A stretch of 42,323 nt of DNA from Chloroflexota bacterium (GTDB lineage: Bacteria > Chloroflexota > UBA5177), in the NCBI GenBank assembly GCA_025449555.1, contig JANWJD010000206.1, positions 1-42,323 of the forward strand, in the 5' to 3' direction. Positions 32,757 to 40,835 of this stretch are shown here, piece after piece. Under the pieces are notes generated by a model. That model was not told the origin of the DNA. It saw nothing but the letters and a program-made list of their open reading frames with translations, and made no database searches. The stretch's first letter is position 1, and each line of letters begins with the position of its first letter. A program made the position numbers and the translations under genes.

Positions 32757-34012
32757 GCAAACGCGTCCTCATGATTCATTACACCCCGCCCGGGGTCGTG
32801 GGTGGGGTCGAACAGATCATGCAGCGCCATGAGTCCCTGTTCCAGGATCGAGGGCTCGACGTCGCAATCGTCGCTGGCCGTCCCTCTCAGCTCGATCTCG
32901 ACGTGCATGTCATTTCAGAGTTGGATGTGGCAACTCCGGCAAGCCTGGCTCTCGAGGCGGAGCTTGCGGCGGGAGTTGTTGGCCCCCGGTTTCACGCCTC
33001 GCGCGTGAACATCTTGCAGCGCCTTGGGCCCTTGGTCGAAACTGCCGACGCAGTGATCGTTCACAACGCGTTCACCTTTCATTTTTGCCAACCCTTGACC
33101 GCGGTGCTCTGGCAGCTCGCCGGTGCTGCACGGTCCACACGACCGTTCGTCGCGTGGACCCATGATATTTCATGGATCAATCCGCTCTATATTCCGTCCC
33201 TGCACGACGGGTATCCATGGGATCTCTTGCGCCTCCCGGCGCCGGGCGTCAACTACGTAACCGTTTCGCACGAACGCAAAGCCGAACTCCACGCATTGTG
33301 GGGTGAATCGTTGGATACCGTCACGGTAGTTCCGAATGGGGTCGAGGTGGCGCAACTCCTGCGCCTCTCGCCGGAGATGCGAGCGATAGTCGACCGGTAT
33401 AAGCTATTCGACCTGGATTTCCTCCTTCTGCTCCCGGTGCGAATTACTCGTCGAAAAAACATTGAAAAGGCGATCGATGTCGTACGCGTCCTGAAGGATC
33501 GCGGTCTCGCCGTGCTGCTCTTGGTGACAGGCCCCACCGCGCCTCATCACCCTCAACGCTCGCATGCCTATCTGGAGGAACTGAAATCGAAGCGGACGGC
33601 GCTCGGAGTGGACTCGGAAGTCGTCTTCCTGGCTGACGACCTTGGAAGCATGCCGACCGACCACGATATCGCCCAGCTTTATGCGCTGAGCGATTGTCTG
33701 ATTTTCCCCAGCGAATCAGAGGGCTTCGGGCTGCCCATTTTAGAGGCTGGGATTGCAGGAGTACCCGCCATCGTGTCCGATATCCCAATCTTCCACGAAG
33801 TCGGGCGGGATGACGCCTCGTATTTTCAGCTCGACGATACTCCGGAAGATGTCGCCGACATCGTGATTCGTGCTCTCGACACGCCGGAACGTCGTCTGCG
33901 CCGGCGAGTGCGCCACGAGTACCGTTGGGAAGCGATCGCCGATCGTCAGATCATGCCGCTGCTCCAGATCGAACCGTTGCGTTCGCACGAGCCGGCCGGC
34001 GTCCCGGCATGA
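32753..34012 (+). CDS. GT4-family glycosyltransferase
   Basis: A 419-residue GT-B retaining glycosyltransferase. The N-terminal half starts with MIHYTPPGVVGGVEQIMQRH; the C-terminal half has VVPNGVEVAQLL, LLLPVRITRRKNIEKAIDVV and the nucleotide-sugar EX7E motif (E323-GFGLPIL-E331) in SESEGFGLPILEAGIAGVP. Acceptor and donor are unknown. It lies between the debranching enzyme and the USP/GpgS fusion, overlapping both by 4 bp (ATGA at each junction), so the three are almost certainly one translationally coupled operon concerned with glucose-containing polymers or solutes. Confidence 0.92.
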   Translation: MSKRVLMIHYTPPGVVGGVEQIMQRHESLFQDRGLDVAIVAGRPSQLDLDVHVISELDVATPASLALEAELAAGVVGPRFHASRVNILQRLGPLVETADAVIVHNAFTFHFCQPLTAVLWQLAGAARSTRPFVAWTHDISWINPLYIPSLHDGYPWDLLRLPAPGVNYVTVSHERKAELHALWGESLDTVTVVPNGVEVAQLLRLSPEMRAIVDRYKLFDLDFLLLLPVRITRRKNIEKAIDVVRVLKDRGLAVLLLVTGPTAPHHPQRSHAYLEELKSKRTALGVDSEVVFLADDLGSMPTDHDIAQLYALSDCLIFPSESEGFGLPILEAGIAGVPAIVSDIPIFHEVGRDDASYFQLDDTPEDVADIVIRALDTPERRLRRRVRHEYRWEAIADRQIMPLLQIEPLRSHEPAGVPA

Positions 34013-35862
34013 ACGTTCTCCCGCTCAATATCCTCCTTCCCGACCTGGCCTCCGTGTCGGAAAACATCGTCCCGTACGCCCGGTGTCTGCTTGATTCATT
34101 CGGGGGACAGGCGACACTGCTGAGCGTCGTCGAGGTGGCTGAAGATCGGTCGCTCAGTGAAGGCGCTCTCACTGCGCGGCGGCGGCGCGGACGCTTGATA
34201 AAACTGGCCGAGCGTCAAGGCGAAGCAGCATTTCGAGTCGAGGTACGCACGGCGCATTCGTACGGCGAGGCCGTTCGAGGTGCAGTCCTGGAGGACAACA
34301 CCAATTTCATGCTCCTGCCCTGGCGATCCTCGCGGCGGAGACTTAAGTGGTCCGCGCAACAAGGTCTCGTGGAGAATCCCCCGTGTGATCTCGCAGTCGT
34401 TAAACACACCGCCCAGCGCGACATTCGCACCGTGCTGGTGGCGGCGCGCGGAGGGCCGCACGCCAGACTTGCACTGCGCGTGGCAGAGGGTATCGCTGCG
34501 TCCACCGGGGCCGTCTTGACCCTGCTTCACATTAACCTTGTCCACTGGGATCAGGATCGGCGCACCCAGGAGGCCCGATTCTTCAGTGCTGTGGTGGACA
34601 GCGTGCAGTATGAAAAAGTTCAGCCCATGCAGGTCGAAGCCGAATCGGTTGAAGGCGTCCTCCTTGCGCAGGCGGCACAACACGACCTGGTCGTCATGGG
34701 AGCTGCCGGCCGCGACGACACCTCGCCCTATCTCTTCGGCCGCATTCCGACGACTGTCGCTCAGCGCGTGGACAGCTCGGTGATCGTGGTTAAAACGCAG
34801 GAGCCGGTGACAAGGCAGCTTTTTGGCGCCCCCGCCGGAGTTGCCCGTCCGGTAGCGGTCGGCATCTCCGACGTCGTCGATCGGTGGTTTGCTGAAAACA
34901 CGTTTCACAGTAGCGAGTTCAACAACCTCCCCTACCTGGTAGACCTGAAACGACGACAGGGGACGTCCATTAGCCTCGCACTTCCCACTCTGAACGAAGA
35001 GAAGACGGTCGGGAAGATCGTTTCCACCATCAAAAAGCAGCTCGTTGAGCGCTTTCCGCTGGTAGATGAGTTCATCGTCGTCGACAGCGGCTCTGAAGAC
35101 CGTACCGTGGAAATCGTCACGAACCTGGGGATACGTGTCGTCAACCACGCGGATATTCTTCCGCTGGAAGGGTCATATCGGGGCAAGGGAGAAGCGCTCT
35201 GGAAGAGTCTCCATGTCACCAGCGGCGACATCCTGGTGTGGGTCGATTCGGACATAACCGGCTTCAACCCTAAGTTCGTGTACGGACTCTTGGGTCCCTT
35301 GCTCACGCAGCCTCACCTCGGGTTTGTCAAAGGCTTTTATCGCAGGCCCTTGAACCTCGGCGGACAGATCTCGACGACCGGCGGCGGCCGGGTCACCGAG
35401 CTCACAGCTCGGCCCTTGATCAACCTGTTCTACCCGGAGCTTTCAGGCCTTGTGCAGCCGCTGGCCGGCGAAATGGCCGGACGTCGCCAGGTACTCGAGG
35501 CCGTCCCATACTTCACCGGGTACGGTGTCGAAACCGGCTTGCTGATCGACATCCTCGAGCGGTTCGGTCTCCGTTGCATCGCTCAGACGGATCTCGAGGT
35601 TCGCGTTCATCGCAATCAGACGCTTCTGTCGCTCAGCAAAATGGCATTCGCCATCGTGCAGGTGGTGGTCAAGCGATTGGGTGAGTCCAAACGCCTCGAG
35701 CTACTGGAGGATGTCAACTCCACCATGAAGTTGATTCACTATGGGCCGTCGGAGCTTTTCCTCGAGGTGCAAGAGGTACGCGAAAATGAGCGTCCACCCA
35801 TGGACACCGTATCGGACTACCGGCGTAGCCGTGAGCGGGATGTGGTGATGAATCGTACCTGA
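34009..35862 (+). CDS. Fusion of two universal-stress domains with glucosyl-3-phosphoglycerate synthase-like GT
   Basis: A 617-residue protein. Residues 1-133 and 139-263 are two UspA-like domains; the second has DLVVMGAAGRDD and the ATP-site spacing G231-x2-G234-x9-G244, then VAQRVDSSVIVVK. Residues about 318-590 form a GT-A glycosyltransferase like actinobacterial GpgS (GT81): ISLALPTLNEEKTVG, VVDSGSEDRTVEI, RGKGEALWKSL, metal-binding D413-S-D415 in VWVDSDITGFNPKFVYGLLG, LGFVKGFYRRPL, GGGRVTELTARPLINLFYPE, GYGVETGLLIDI and VRVHRN. GpgS makes glucosyl-3-phosphoglycerate from an NDP-glucose and 3-phosphoglycerate, precursor of glucosylglycerate and of methylglucose polymers. The phosphatase GpgP is not seen. 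No stop or frameshift separates the domains. ATG 34009 overlaps the GT4 stop. Confidence 0.88.
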   Translation: MNVLPLNILLPDLASVSENIVPYARCLLDSFGGQATLLSVVEVAEDRSLSEGALTARRRRGRLIKLAERQGEAAFRVEVRTAHSYGEAVRGAVLEDNTNFMLLPWRSSRRRLKWSAQQGLVENPPCDLAVVKHTAQRDIRTVLVAARGGPHARLALRVAEGIAASTGAVLTLLHINLVHWDQDRRTQEARFFSAVVDSVQYEKVQPMQVEAESVEGVLLAQAAQHDLVVMGAAGRDDTSPYLFGRIPTTVAQRVDSSVIVVKTQEPVTRQLFGAPAGVARPVAVGISDVVDRWFAENTFHSSEFNNLPYLVDLKRRQGTSISLALPTLNEEKTVGKIVSTIKKQLVERFPLVDEFIVVDSGSEDRTVEIVTNLGIRVVNHADILPLEGSYRGKGEALWKSLHVTSGDILVWVDSDITGFNPKFVYGLLGPLLTQPHLGFVKGFYRRPLNLGGQISTTGGGRVTELTARPLINLFYPELSGLVQPLAGEMAGRRQVLEAVPYFTGYGVETGLLIDILERFGLRCIAQTDLEVRVHRNQTLLSLSKMAFAIVQVVVKRLGESKRLELLEDVNSTMKLIHYGPSELFLEVQEVRENERPPMDTVSDYRRSRERDVVMNRT

Positions 35863-36063
35863 GCCGAATCCGGCCAATTTGAAGGCGATGATCAGGATCG
35901 CGAATGCCCCCACAATGATCACCGTGCGGACCGCCATGGCGCATCCCATGCCGGCAGTCGCCGCTGCTATATCGAGGCATCCGACGCGTTCGTCACCCTC
36001 TGTGTCACCGTCTGTGTCACGTTGTGGGGGATGTGCGGGTGCGTCCACGTATCCGGCTCGCGC

Positions 36064-36411
36064 TTAGTCGCCATCAGGCGAAAATCGTGAGGGAGCGGGC
36101 TTCGGCACCCGCACGCCGGCCGGTCCGCAGATGGTCGTCTGACAGGCCAGGCGCAACTTCCCGACTTCCGATCCAAGCCGTTCTCGCTCGAGCATGGTTA
36201 CCCGGGACAACCCATCCGCGCCCGACACAACCTCCACCCTGCACGACGTGCAGAACCCGCGTCCGCCGCAAATGTGTCTGTGGTCGATCCCCGCGTCCAG
36301 AATTGCATCGAGCAAGCGTTGACCGAGCGCGGCCTCGATCGCTTGTGAACCGTACTCAATCGTGATAGCCTGCGCACCCGTGTGGCGCTGAGTTGGAACC
36401 CCGTCACGCAT
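36064..36411 (-). CDS. 2Fe-2S ferredoxin
   Basis: A 115-residue plant/chloroplast-type or adrenodoxin-like ferredoxin with cluster ligands C48, C54, C57 and C90 (ICGGRGFCTSC, then RLACQT). The N-terminal ITIEYGSQAIEAALGQRLLD is the beta-grasp strand region. Soluble electron carrier; partner not identifiable here. Start ATG 36411 with AAGGGA 6 nt upstream is preferred to an upstream extension. The 253 bp between it and the nucleotidyltransferase gene (same strand) show no clear promoter. Confidence 0.9.
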   Translation of the reverse strand: MRDGVPTQRHTGAQAITIEYGSQAIEAALGQRLLDAILDAGIDHRHICGGRGFCTSCRVEVVSGADGLSRVTMLERERLGSEVGKLRLACQTTICGPAGVRVPKPAPSRFSPDGD

Positions 36412-36664
36412 GAATATTCCCTTGCCGTCCTCGACGGAGTTTCGATATGGCCGGCCCGCGAAGCAGTGGCCGGCTGCTCGATCGCCCCGCACCACGGCGG
36501 CGAGACATTGCTCCGTGGCCGCGCCCTCCAGCCCAATTGCACATGAATGATTCCTCGGGAACCCACTCCCAGCTGTCGATGCCCACTATCCCGCCGGATC
36601 TTGCACCGCGGCCGAAGACCCCAGCAGTGAGTGTGTCAACGCTTCAATCCTGGACAGCATTCTA

Positions 36665-38074
36665 TCAAGCTTCCTCCAGCACTCGGTCCGCGATGGTCCA
36701 GGCGGATTCGGCATCATCGTGCTCCAGAGTTCCATCCAGCACTGCCTCCAGCAATCGATCCTTAACCATTTGGATCCATGGCCCGGGTGGTCGCGAGTAG
36801 TGCATCATCAAATCGTCGCCGGAAAGCGGGCTCTTCATGGACCGGATTTGCTCTGAGCCCAGCGCACGTAGACGGTGCTCCAGCTCGTCGAACCTTCGGC
36901 TGTTAACCGATGTTCCATCGTGCGAATGCCCTGCCGCGTCCGCCCTCGCCAGCTCGACGGCAATGTCCATATCGCCCCCGAGTCGCAGGCAAAGCCGGCG
37001 CACCGCGCCGTCGGACCAGTCGGGTGAGAAAGCGTGCAGTTGCATGTGCGTCTCGACTAACTTCGCAACAGTCTCAACCACTGTGCCCGGGTAACGCAGA
37101 CCTGTTAACGTCTGGCGGGCAATCTCGGCGCCTCGTGTCTCATGGTGGAAAAACCGTGTTCTGCCGTCCGGCTCGTTGGTGCGCGTGGCGGGTTTGGCAA
37201 TGTCGTGGAGCAATGCTGCCCAACGCACTTCCAGTTTTGGCTGGACGGCCGCCAGAACCCGCATGGTGTGATCCCACAATGAAAGTGGGTGGTTCGGACC
37301 GTGGTCGGACATCCGCGTCAACTCGTGGAGTTCGGGAACCGAGTGCTCGAACAGATTGAAGTCGCGCAGCATGGTGAGCGCGGCCCCGGCATATTCGCTC
37401 TCCAGCAACCTTGTATATTCGTCTCGAACGCGTTCCCGAGAGATGCACGCGAGCTCCGGGCCGATGACATGCATGGCGGTTGCCGTGGACGTCTCGATCC
37501 GCAACTGAAGGCGCGCCGCGAACCGGACTCCCCGCAACAGTCGCAGCGGGTCTTCGCGGTATCGGGCCTCCGGATCTCCGACCGCCCGTAGGACTCGGTT
37601 TGCCAGGTCGTCCGCTCCATGAAACGGATCGATCAATCGCTCCGAGAGCGGATCGAACGCCATTGCATTGATCGAAAAGTCGCGGCGTGATAAGTCCTGG
37701 TGGATGGTTCGGCCGAACTCCACGGCCGGTTTCCGAGAACCGTGCTCATACACCTCGCGCGACCGGAAAGTCGTTACCTCAATCGTGTATCCGTGCACCC
37801 GCGTGCCGATGGTCCCGAACTTCTCGCCGAGCCGGTAGGGTGGGTGCCCCGCAAACTCTTCCAGCAGTTCGGCGGTTTGCGGCGGGGTCGCCGGCGTGGC
37901 GAAATCGAGTTCGAGGCTCGCGATACCGAGTAACCGGTCGCGCACCGCGCCGCCCACCAGGTACAGGTCGAGTCCACGATCTCTGAAAAAGAACGTCATG
38001 CGCTGCGAAAGTTCCAATTCGGACGCGAGATCTTGATCGGATCGGGGCTCTATGGATGCGGAGCTGGAAGACAT
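36665..38074 (-). CDS. CCA-adding-type tRNA nucleotidyltransferase / poly(A) polymerase family with HD domain
   Basis: A 469-residue class II nucleotidyltransferase: LYLVGGAVRDRLLG (38-50), LELDFATPATP (54-64), RRDFSINAMAFDP, the RNA-binding LRLLRGVRFAARL, and an HD domain with ALLHDIAKP. It probably repairs or adds tRNA 3'-CCA. The tRNA-Asn in this window encodes its CCA, so only repair would be needed there. The catalytic DxD reads E55-L-D57, a conservative change at the first metal ligand. Start ATG 38074 with GAGAG upstream is favoured over 38116. Confidence 0.9.
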   Translation of the reverse strand: MSSSSASIEPRSDQDLASELELSQRMTFFFRDRGLDLYLVGGAVRDRLLGIASLELDFATPATPPQTAELLEEFAGHPPYRLGEKFGTIGTRVHGYTIEVTTFRSREVYEHGSRKPAVEFGRTIHQDLSRRDFSINAMAFDPLSERLIDPFHGADDLANRVLRAVGDPEARYREDPLRLLRGVRFAARLQLRIETSTATAMHVIGPELACISRERVRDEYTRLLESEYAGAALTMLRDFNLFEHSVPELHELTRMSDHGPNHPLSLWDHTMRVLAAVQPKLEVRWAALLHDIAKPATRTNEPDGRTRFFHHETRGAEIARQTLTGLRYPGTVVETVAKLVETHMQLHAFSPDWSDGAVRRLCLRLGGDMDIAVELARADAAGHSHDGTSVNSRRFDELEHRLRALGSEQIRSMKSPLSGDDLMMHYSRPPGPWIQMVKDRLLEAVLDGTLEHDDAESAWTIADRVLEEA

Positions 38075-38263
38075 GGACACTCTCGGGATGTCGGCTTTTC
38101 GGTCGTGTCGCCGCACCGCCCTGCACTTCCATTGGCTAAGTCGGAAGCGGTGAATGTCGGCGTGATTCGGTTCAAAAATGGTCGTCGTCCAACGGGGGTA
38201 TTCAGGTACAATTTAAGGCATTTACATAAGTCGTCGGAACGAGGCTCAGGGTGAGGGAGCGCA

Positions 38264-38740
38264 ATGAAGTGCCCGTTTTGCGGTCACAACGACTCGCGGG
38301 TGGTGGACTCACGGGATATCGAAGCCGGAGAGAGCATCCGGCGGCGGCGCGAGTGTCCAGCATGTGGACAGCGCTTCAGCACTTACGAACGCGTGGCGCT
38401 GAGCTTGCAGGTGGTGAAACGGGACGGCAGGCGCGAGGAGTTCGATCGGCAAAAGCTGGTCAAGAATATGTGGAAGGCCTGCGAAAAACGCGATCTTCCA
38501 GTGGACGCGATCGAAGCAATCGCGCGCAATATCGAACACCGCATCCACCGGTTGGGCACGCCCGAAGTGCCCAGTACAGTGGTAGGGGAATACGCCATGG
38601 ACGCGCTGCGGGAGATCGATGAGATTGCCTACATCCGGTTCGCCAGTGTCTACAAATCGTTCGCGGATCTGGATGATATGCGCCTCGAGATGGAGAAGCT
38701 TCTGACTCCGCCGACGGTAGAACACGAGCAGGTCAGCTAA
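38264..38740 (+). CDS. nrdR: NrdR, transcriptional repressor of ribonucleotide reductase
   Basis: A 158-residue repressor with a zinc ribbon (C3, C6, C31, C34), the RRRRECPACGQRFSTYER signature and an ATP-cone domain (VVKRDGRREEFDRQKLVKNMWKACEKR). It senses dATP/ATP and represses nrd genes. No nrd gene is in the window. Strong GAGGGAG ribosome site before the ATG. TACAAT at 38207-38212 could be a -10, without a matching -35. pgeF begins 6 bp after its stop. Confidence 0.96.
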   Translation: MKCPFCGHNDSRVVDSRDIEAGESIRRRRECPACGQRFSTYERVALSLQVVKRDGRREEFDRQKLVKNMWKACEKRDLPVDAIEAIARNIEHRIHRLGTPEVPSTVVGEYAMDALREIDEIAYIRFASVYKSFADLDDMRLEMEKLLTPPTVEHEQVS

Positions 38741-38746
38741 GTCGGC

Positions 38747-39565
38747 GTGTCGGACCTAGAAGTGCAGGCCGAGCTCGACCTGCTGCGATACGATCTGTTC
38801 GCCGGCATTCGCCACGGCATAAGCACCCGCCACGGTGGCATAAGCGATCCACCCTATGACTCCCTGAACCTCGGCTTCTCGACTCTCGATGACGAAGAGT
38901 GTGTAGCCGAGAACCGGTCTAACTTTGCGCGGGCTCTGGGGATTACTTCCGTGGAACTGACCACGGCACATCTGACCCACGGCAGCGATGTTGCCGTGTT
39001 CGATGCCACCACCCCGGATGACTGGCCGAGAGCCTGGCATCCGGTGCGTGCCGGTTCCCGGCGTTTCACCTGGGTTTTTGAAGCAGACGCGGTCATCAGC
39101 AACGTCACCGGGCTCACCTTCTTGCTTACCGCTGCCGATTGCACGCCGATTTTCTTCCTGGATCGGTTGCGCGGAGTGGTCGGAGCGGCACATGCGGGAT
39201 GGCGTGGCACGGCCCGCGGGATCGCCGGCCATGTCGTCCGGCACATGACCCGCTCCTTTGGGACCTACCCCGCGGACTTGGTTGCAGGCATCGGCCCGTC
39301 GATGGGGCCCTGCTGCTATACGGTGGGACGCGAGGTGGTAGACGCGTTCGAGACCTTCGGTACACGTCCCGCGTTGGTTGCAAATGGTGATTCCGTTCGC
39401 CTGGACTTATGGGAATCGAATCGCGTGCAACTACAAGCCGCCGGCGTGCCTTCCGACTCGATCGAAACCATGGGGCTCTGCACCGGCTGCCACGTGTCGG
39501 ATTTCTTCTCACATCGAGCCGAGCAGGGCCGAACCGGACGCATGGCTGGCGCCATCGGACTGTAA
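38747..39565 (+). CDS. pgeF: Peptidoglycan editing factor / YfiH-type multicopper-like oxidoreductase
   Basis: A 272-residue YfiH/YlmD (DUF152) protein with the conserved metal site H78 (AHLTHGSDV), C132 (TAADCTPIFF) and H149 (GAAHAGWRG), plus IGPSMGPCCYTVG. Members have been assigned purine nucleoside phosphorylase/adenosine deaminase activity and a peptidoglycan-editing role. GTG start at 38747. Stop TAA shares its last base with the ATG of yggS (TAATG). Confidence 0.94.
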   Translation: MSDLEVQAELDLLRYDLFAGIRHGISTRHGGISDPPYDSLNLGFSTLDDEECVAENRSNFARALGITSVELTTAHLTHGSDVAVFDATTPDDWPRAWHPVRAGSRRFTWVFEADAVISNVTGLTFLLTAADCTPIFFLDRLRGVVGAAHAGWRGTARGIAGHVVRHMTRSFGTYPADLVAGIGPSMGPCCYTVGREVVDAFETFGTRPALVANGDSVRLDLWESNRVQLQAAGVPSDSIETMGLCTGCHVSDFFSHRAEQGRTGRMAGAIGL

Positions 39566-40281
39566 TGGATCTGGAAGACGTCAAAACACGTCTCGACGAG
39601 ATTCGGACAAGCTTGAAGGAGATCTCCGACCACGCTGGGCGAAACGACCAGGTCACGCTCGTCGCTGTTTCAAAGACCGTCGATGTGGCAAGACTATGCG
39701 CGGCCATCGACGCCGGGCAGCGAATATTTGGAGAGAACCGGGTCCAGGAAGCGGTAGCGAAAATGGATTCGCTCCCCGAACGAGCTCCGATCGTAGCCTG
39801 GCACCTGCTCGGCCATGTGCAGACCAACAAAGTCAAGACAGTAGTTGGGCGATTCGCCTGCGTTCAATCGGTCGATAGTTTCCGACTCGCGAGTGAGCTG
39901 AATCGGCGATCTCAGGATGCGGGGGTCCGTCTTTCCGTGCTCCTGGAGGTCAATGTTGCGGCAGAAGCAACCAAATCTGGCTTCGAACCCGATGCACTGC
40001 GGCGCGAGGTAGGGGCGATTTTCGACCTGAGTGCGTTGCATGTGCAGGGCTTGATGACAAGTGCTCCCCTCGCATCCGACGCCGAGGACGTTCGCCGGGT
40101 TTTCCGTACTTTGCGAGAACTCAGGGACGGAATCCGGGATGATCACGCGGTAGAGGGGTTTGTTCACCTGTCCATGGGGATGACCAACGACTACCGGGTG
40201 GCTGTCGAGGAAGGCGCTACAATAGTGCGCATTGGACGAGCGCTGTTTGGTGACAGGCCGACCGCTCCAAAAGTGAGATAA
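39565..40281 (+). CDS. YggS/PLPBP family PLP-binding protein
   Basis: A 238-residue PLP homeostasis protein: LVAVSKTVD with the cofactor Lys37, IFGENRVQEA, WHLLGHVQTNKVK, VLLEVNVAAEATKSGF, LMTSAP and FVHLSMGMTNDYRVAVEEGATIVRIGRALFG. It binds PLP without known catalysis and affects amino acid and B6 balance. The start is ATG 39565, overlapping the pgeF stop; the open frame further upstream lies inside pgeF. yggT follows after two bases. Confidence 0.94.
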   Translation: MDLEDVKTRLDEIRTSLKEISDHAGRNDQVTLVAVSKTVDVARLCAAIDAGQRIFGENRVQEAVAKMDSLPERAPIVAWHLLGHVQTNKVKTVVGRFACVQSVDSFRLASELNRRSQDAGVRLSVLLEVNVAAEATKSGFEPDALRREVGAIFDLSALHVQGLMTSAPLASDAEDVRRVFRTLRELRDGIRDDHAVEGFVHLSMGMTNDYRVAVEEGATIVRIGRALFGDRPTAPKVR

Positions 40282-40283
40282 AC

Positions 40284-40550
40284 GTGATCAGCACGATCAT
40301 CACATTCATCCATATACTCGCCACTGTGCTGTTGATTGCGATCATTATTCGGGCCTTGATGAGCTGGATTATGCCGCAGGATGGAAGCGGCCTGACCCGT
40401 GTGCTCTTGGACATCACAGAGCCAATTTTGGCGCCCATTCGGCGGGTACTCCCGCCGGTGGCGGGCATCGACTTCTCGCCCATTCTGGCGATGATTCTGG
40501 TGCAACTCGTCAGCCAGCTCGTTACTCAATTGCTCGCATCGTCGGCTTAG
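40284..40550 (+). CDS. YggT family membrane protein
   Basis: An 88-residue protein with two hydrophobic spans (about 3-26 and 62-84) and the family core LMSWIMPQDGSGLTRVLLDITEPILAPIRRVLPP. YggT proteins are small membrane proteins often located beside yggS and cell-division genes; precise role unsettled. GTG start at 40284. Confidence 0.92.
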   Translation: MISTIITFIHILATVLLIAIIIRALMSWIMPQDGSGLTRVLLDITEPILAPIRRVLPPVAGIDFSPILAMILVQLVSQLVTQLLASSA

Positions 40551-40559
40551 CGCCGGGTT

Positions 40560-40835
40560 GTGGCTCGCCTCCATCTCGTCGTTTCACCCGGAGCCAGGCG
40601 AAATGAACTGGAGTGGCAGCCGGACGGGGTGCTTCGAGCCCATGTGACTGCGCCCGCCGCGGAGGGGAAGGCCAACCGTGCGCTCCTCATACTTCTTGCT
40701 CAGCGTTTCCACGTTCCCAAATCATCTGTCTCAATTACGCGCGGCGCGGCGTCTCGACATAAAGTCGTAGAGGTGGCTGGTCTACCGGACGACGAACTCC
40801 TCGCCAGACTGAAACACATGGAGAGAGAATATTGA
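40560..40835 (+). CDS. DUF167 / YggU family protein
   Basis: A 91-residue DUF167 protein: VVSPGARRNELEWQPDGVLRAHVTAPAAEGKANRALLILLAQ, then SVSITRGAASRHKVVEV. Family function unknown. GTG start 40560, 9 bp after yggT; the stop overlaps the TTG start of hisS. Confidence 0.92.
   Translation: MARLHLVVSPGARRNELEWQPDGVLRAHVTAPAAEGKANRALLILLAQRFHVPKSSVSITRGAASRHKVVEVAGLPDDELLARLKHMEREY

Noticed and set aside
34096-35148. 350-codon minus-strand frame opposite the USP-GpgS gene.
   Set aside because: Antisense shadow of a gene with clear motifs; no ribosome site or domain supports it.
35993-36026. Short tandem repeat TCACCCTCTGTG / TCACCGTCTGTG / TCACGTTGTG.
   Set aside because: Only two and a part imperfect 12-bp units; no link to a known element, and too short to call a CRISPR or iteron array.
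35701-36048. Minus-strand frame of 115 codons with a hydrophobic segment, partly antisense to the USP-GpgS gene, lying 15 bp from the ferredoxin gene.
   Set aside because: It overlaps 162 bp of a well-supported gene, has only a weak ribosome site before a GTG, and its product has no recognisable family. The hydrophobic stretch VIIVGAFAILIIAF is noted in case a short protein exists in 35863-36048.
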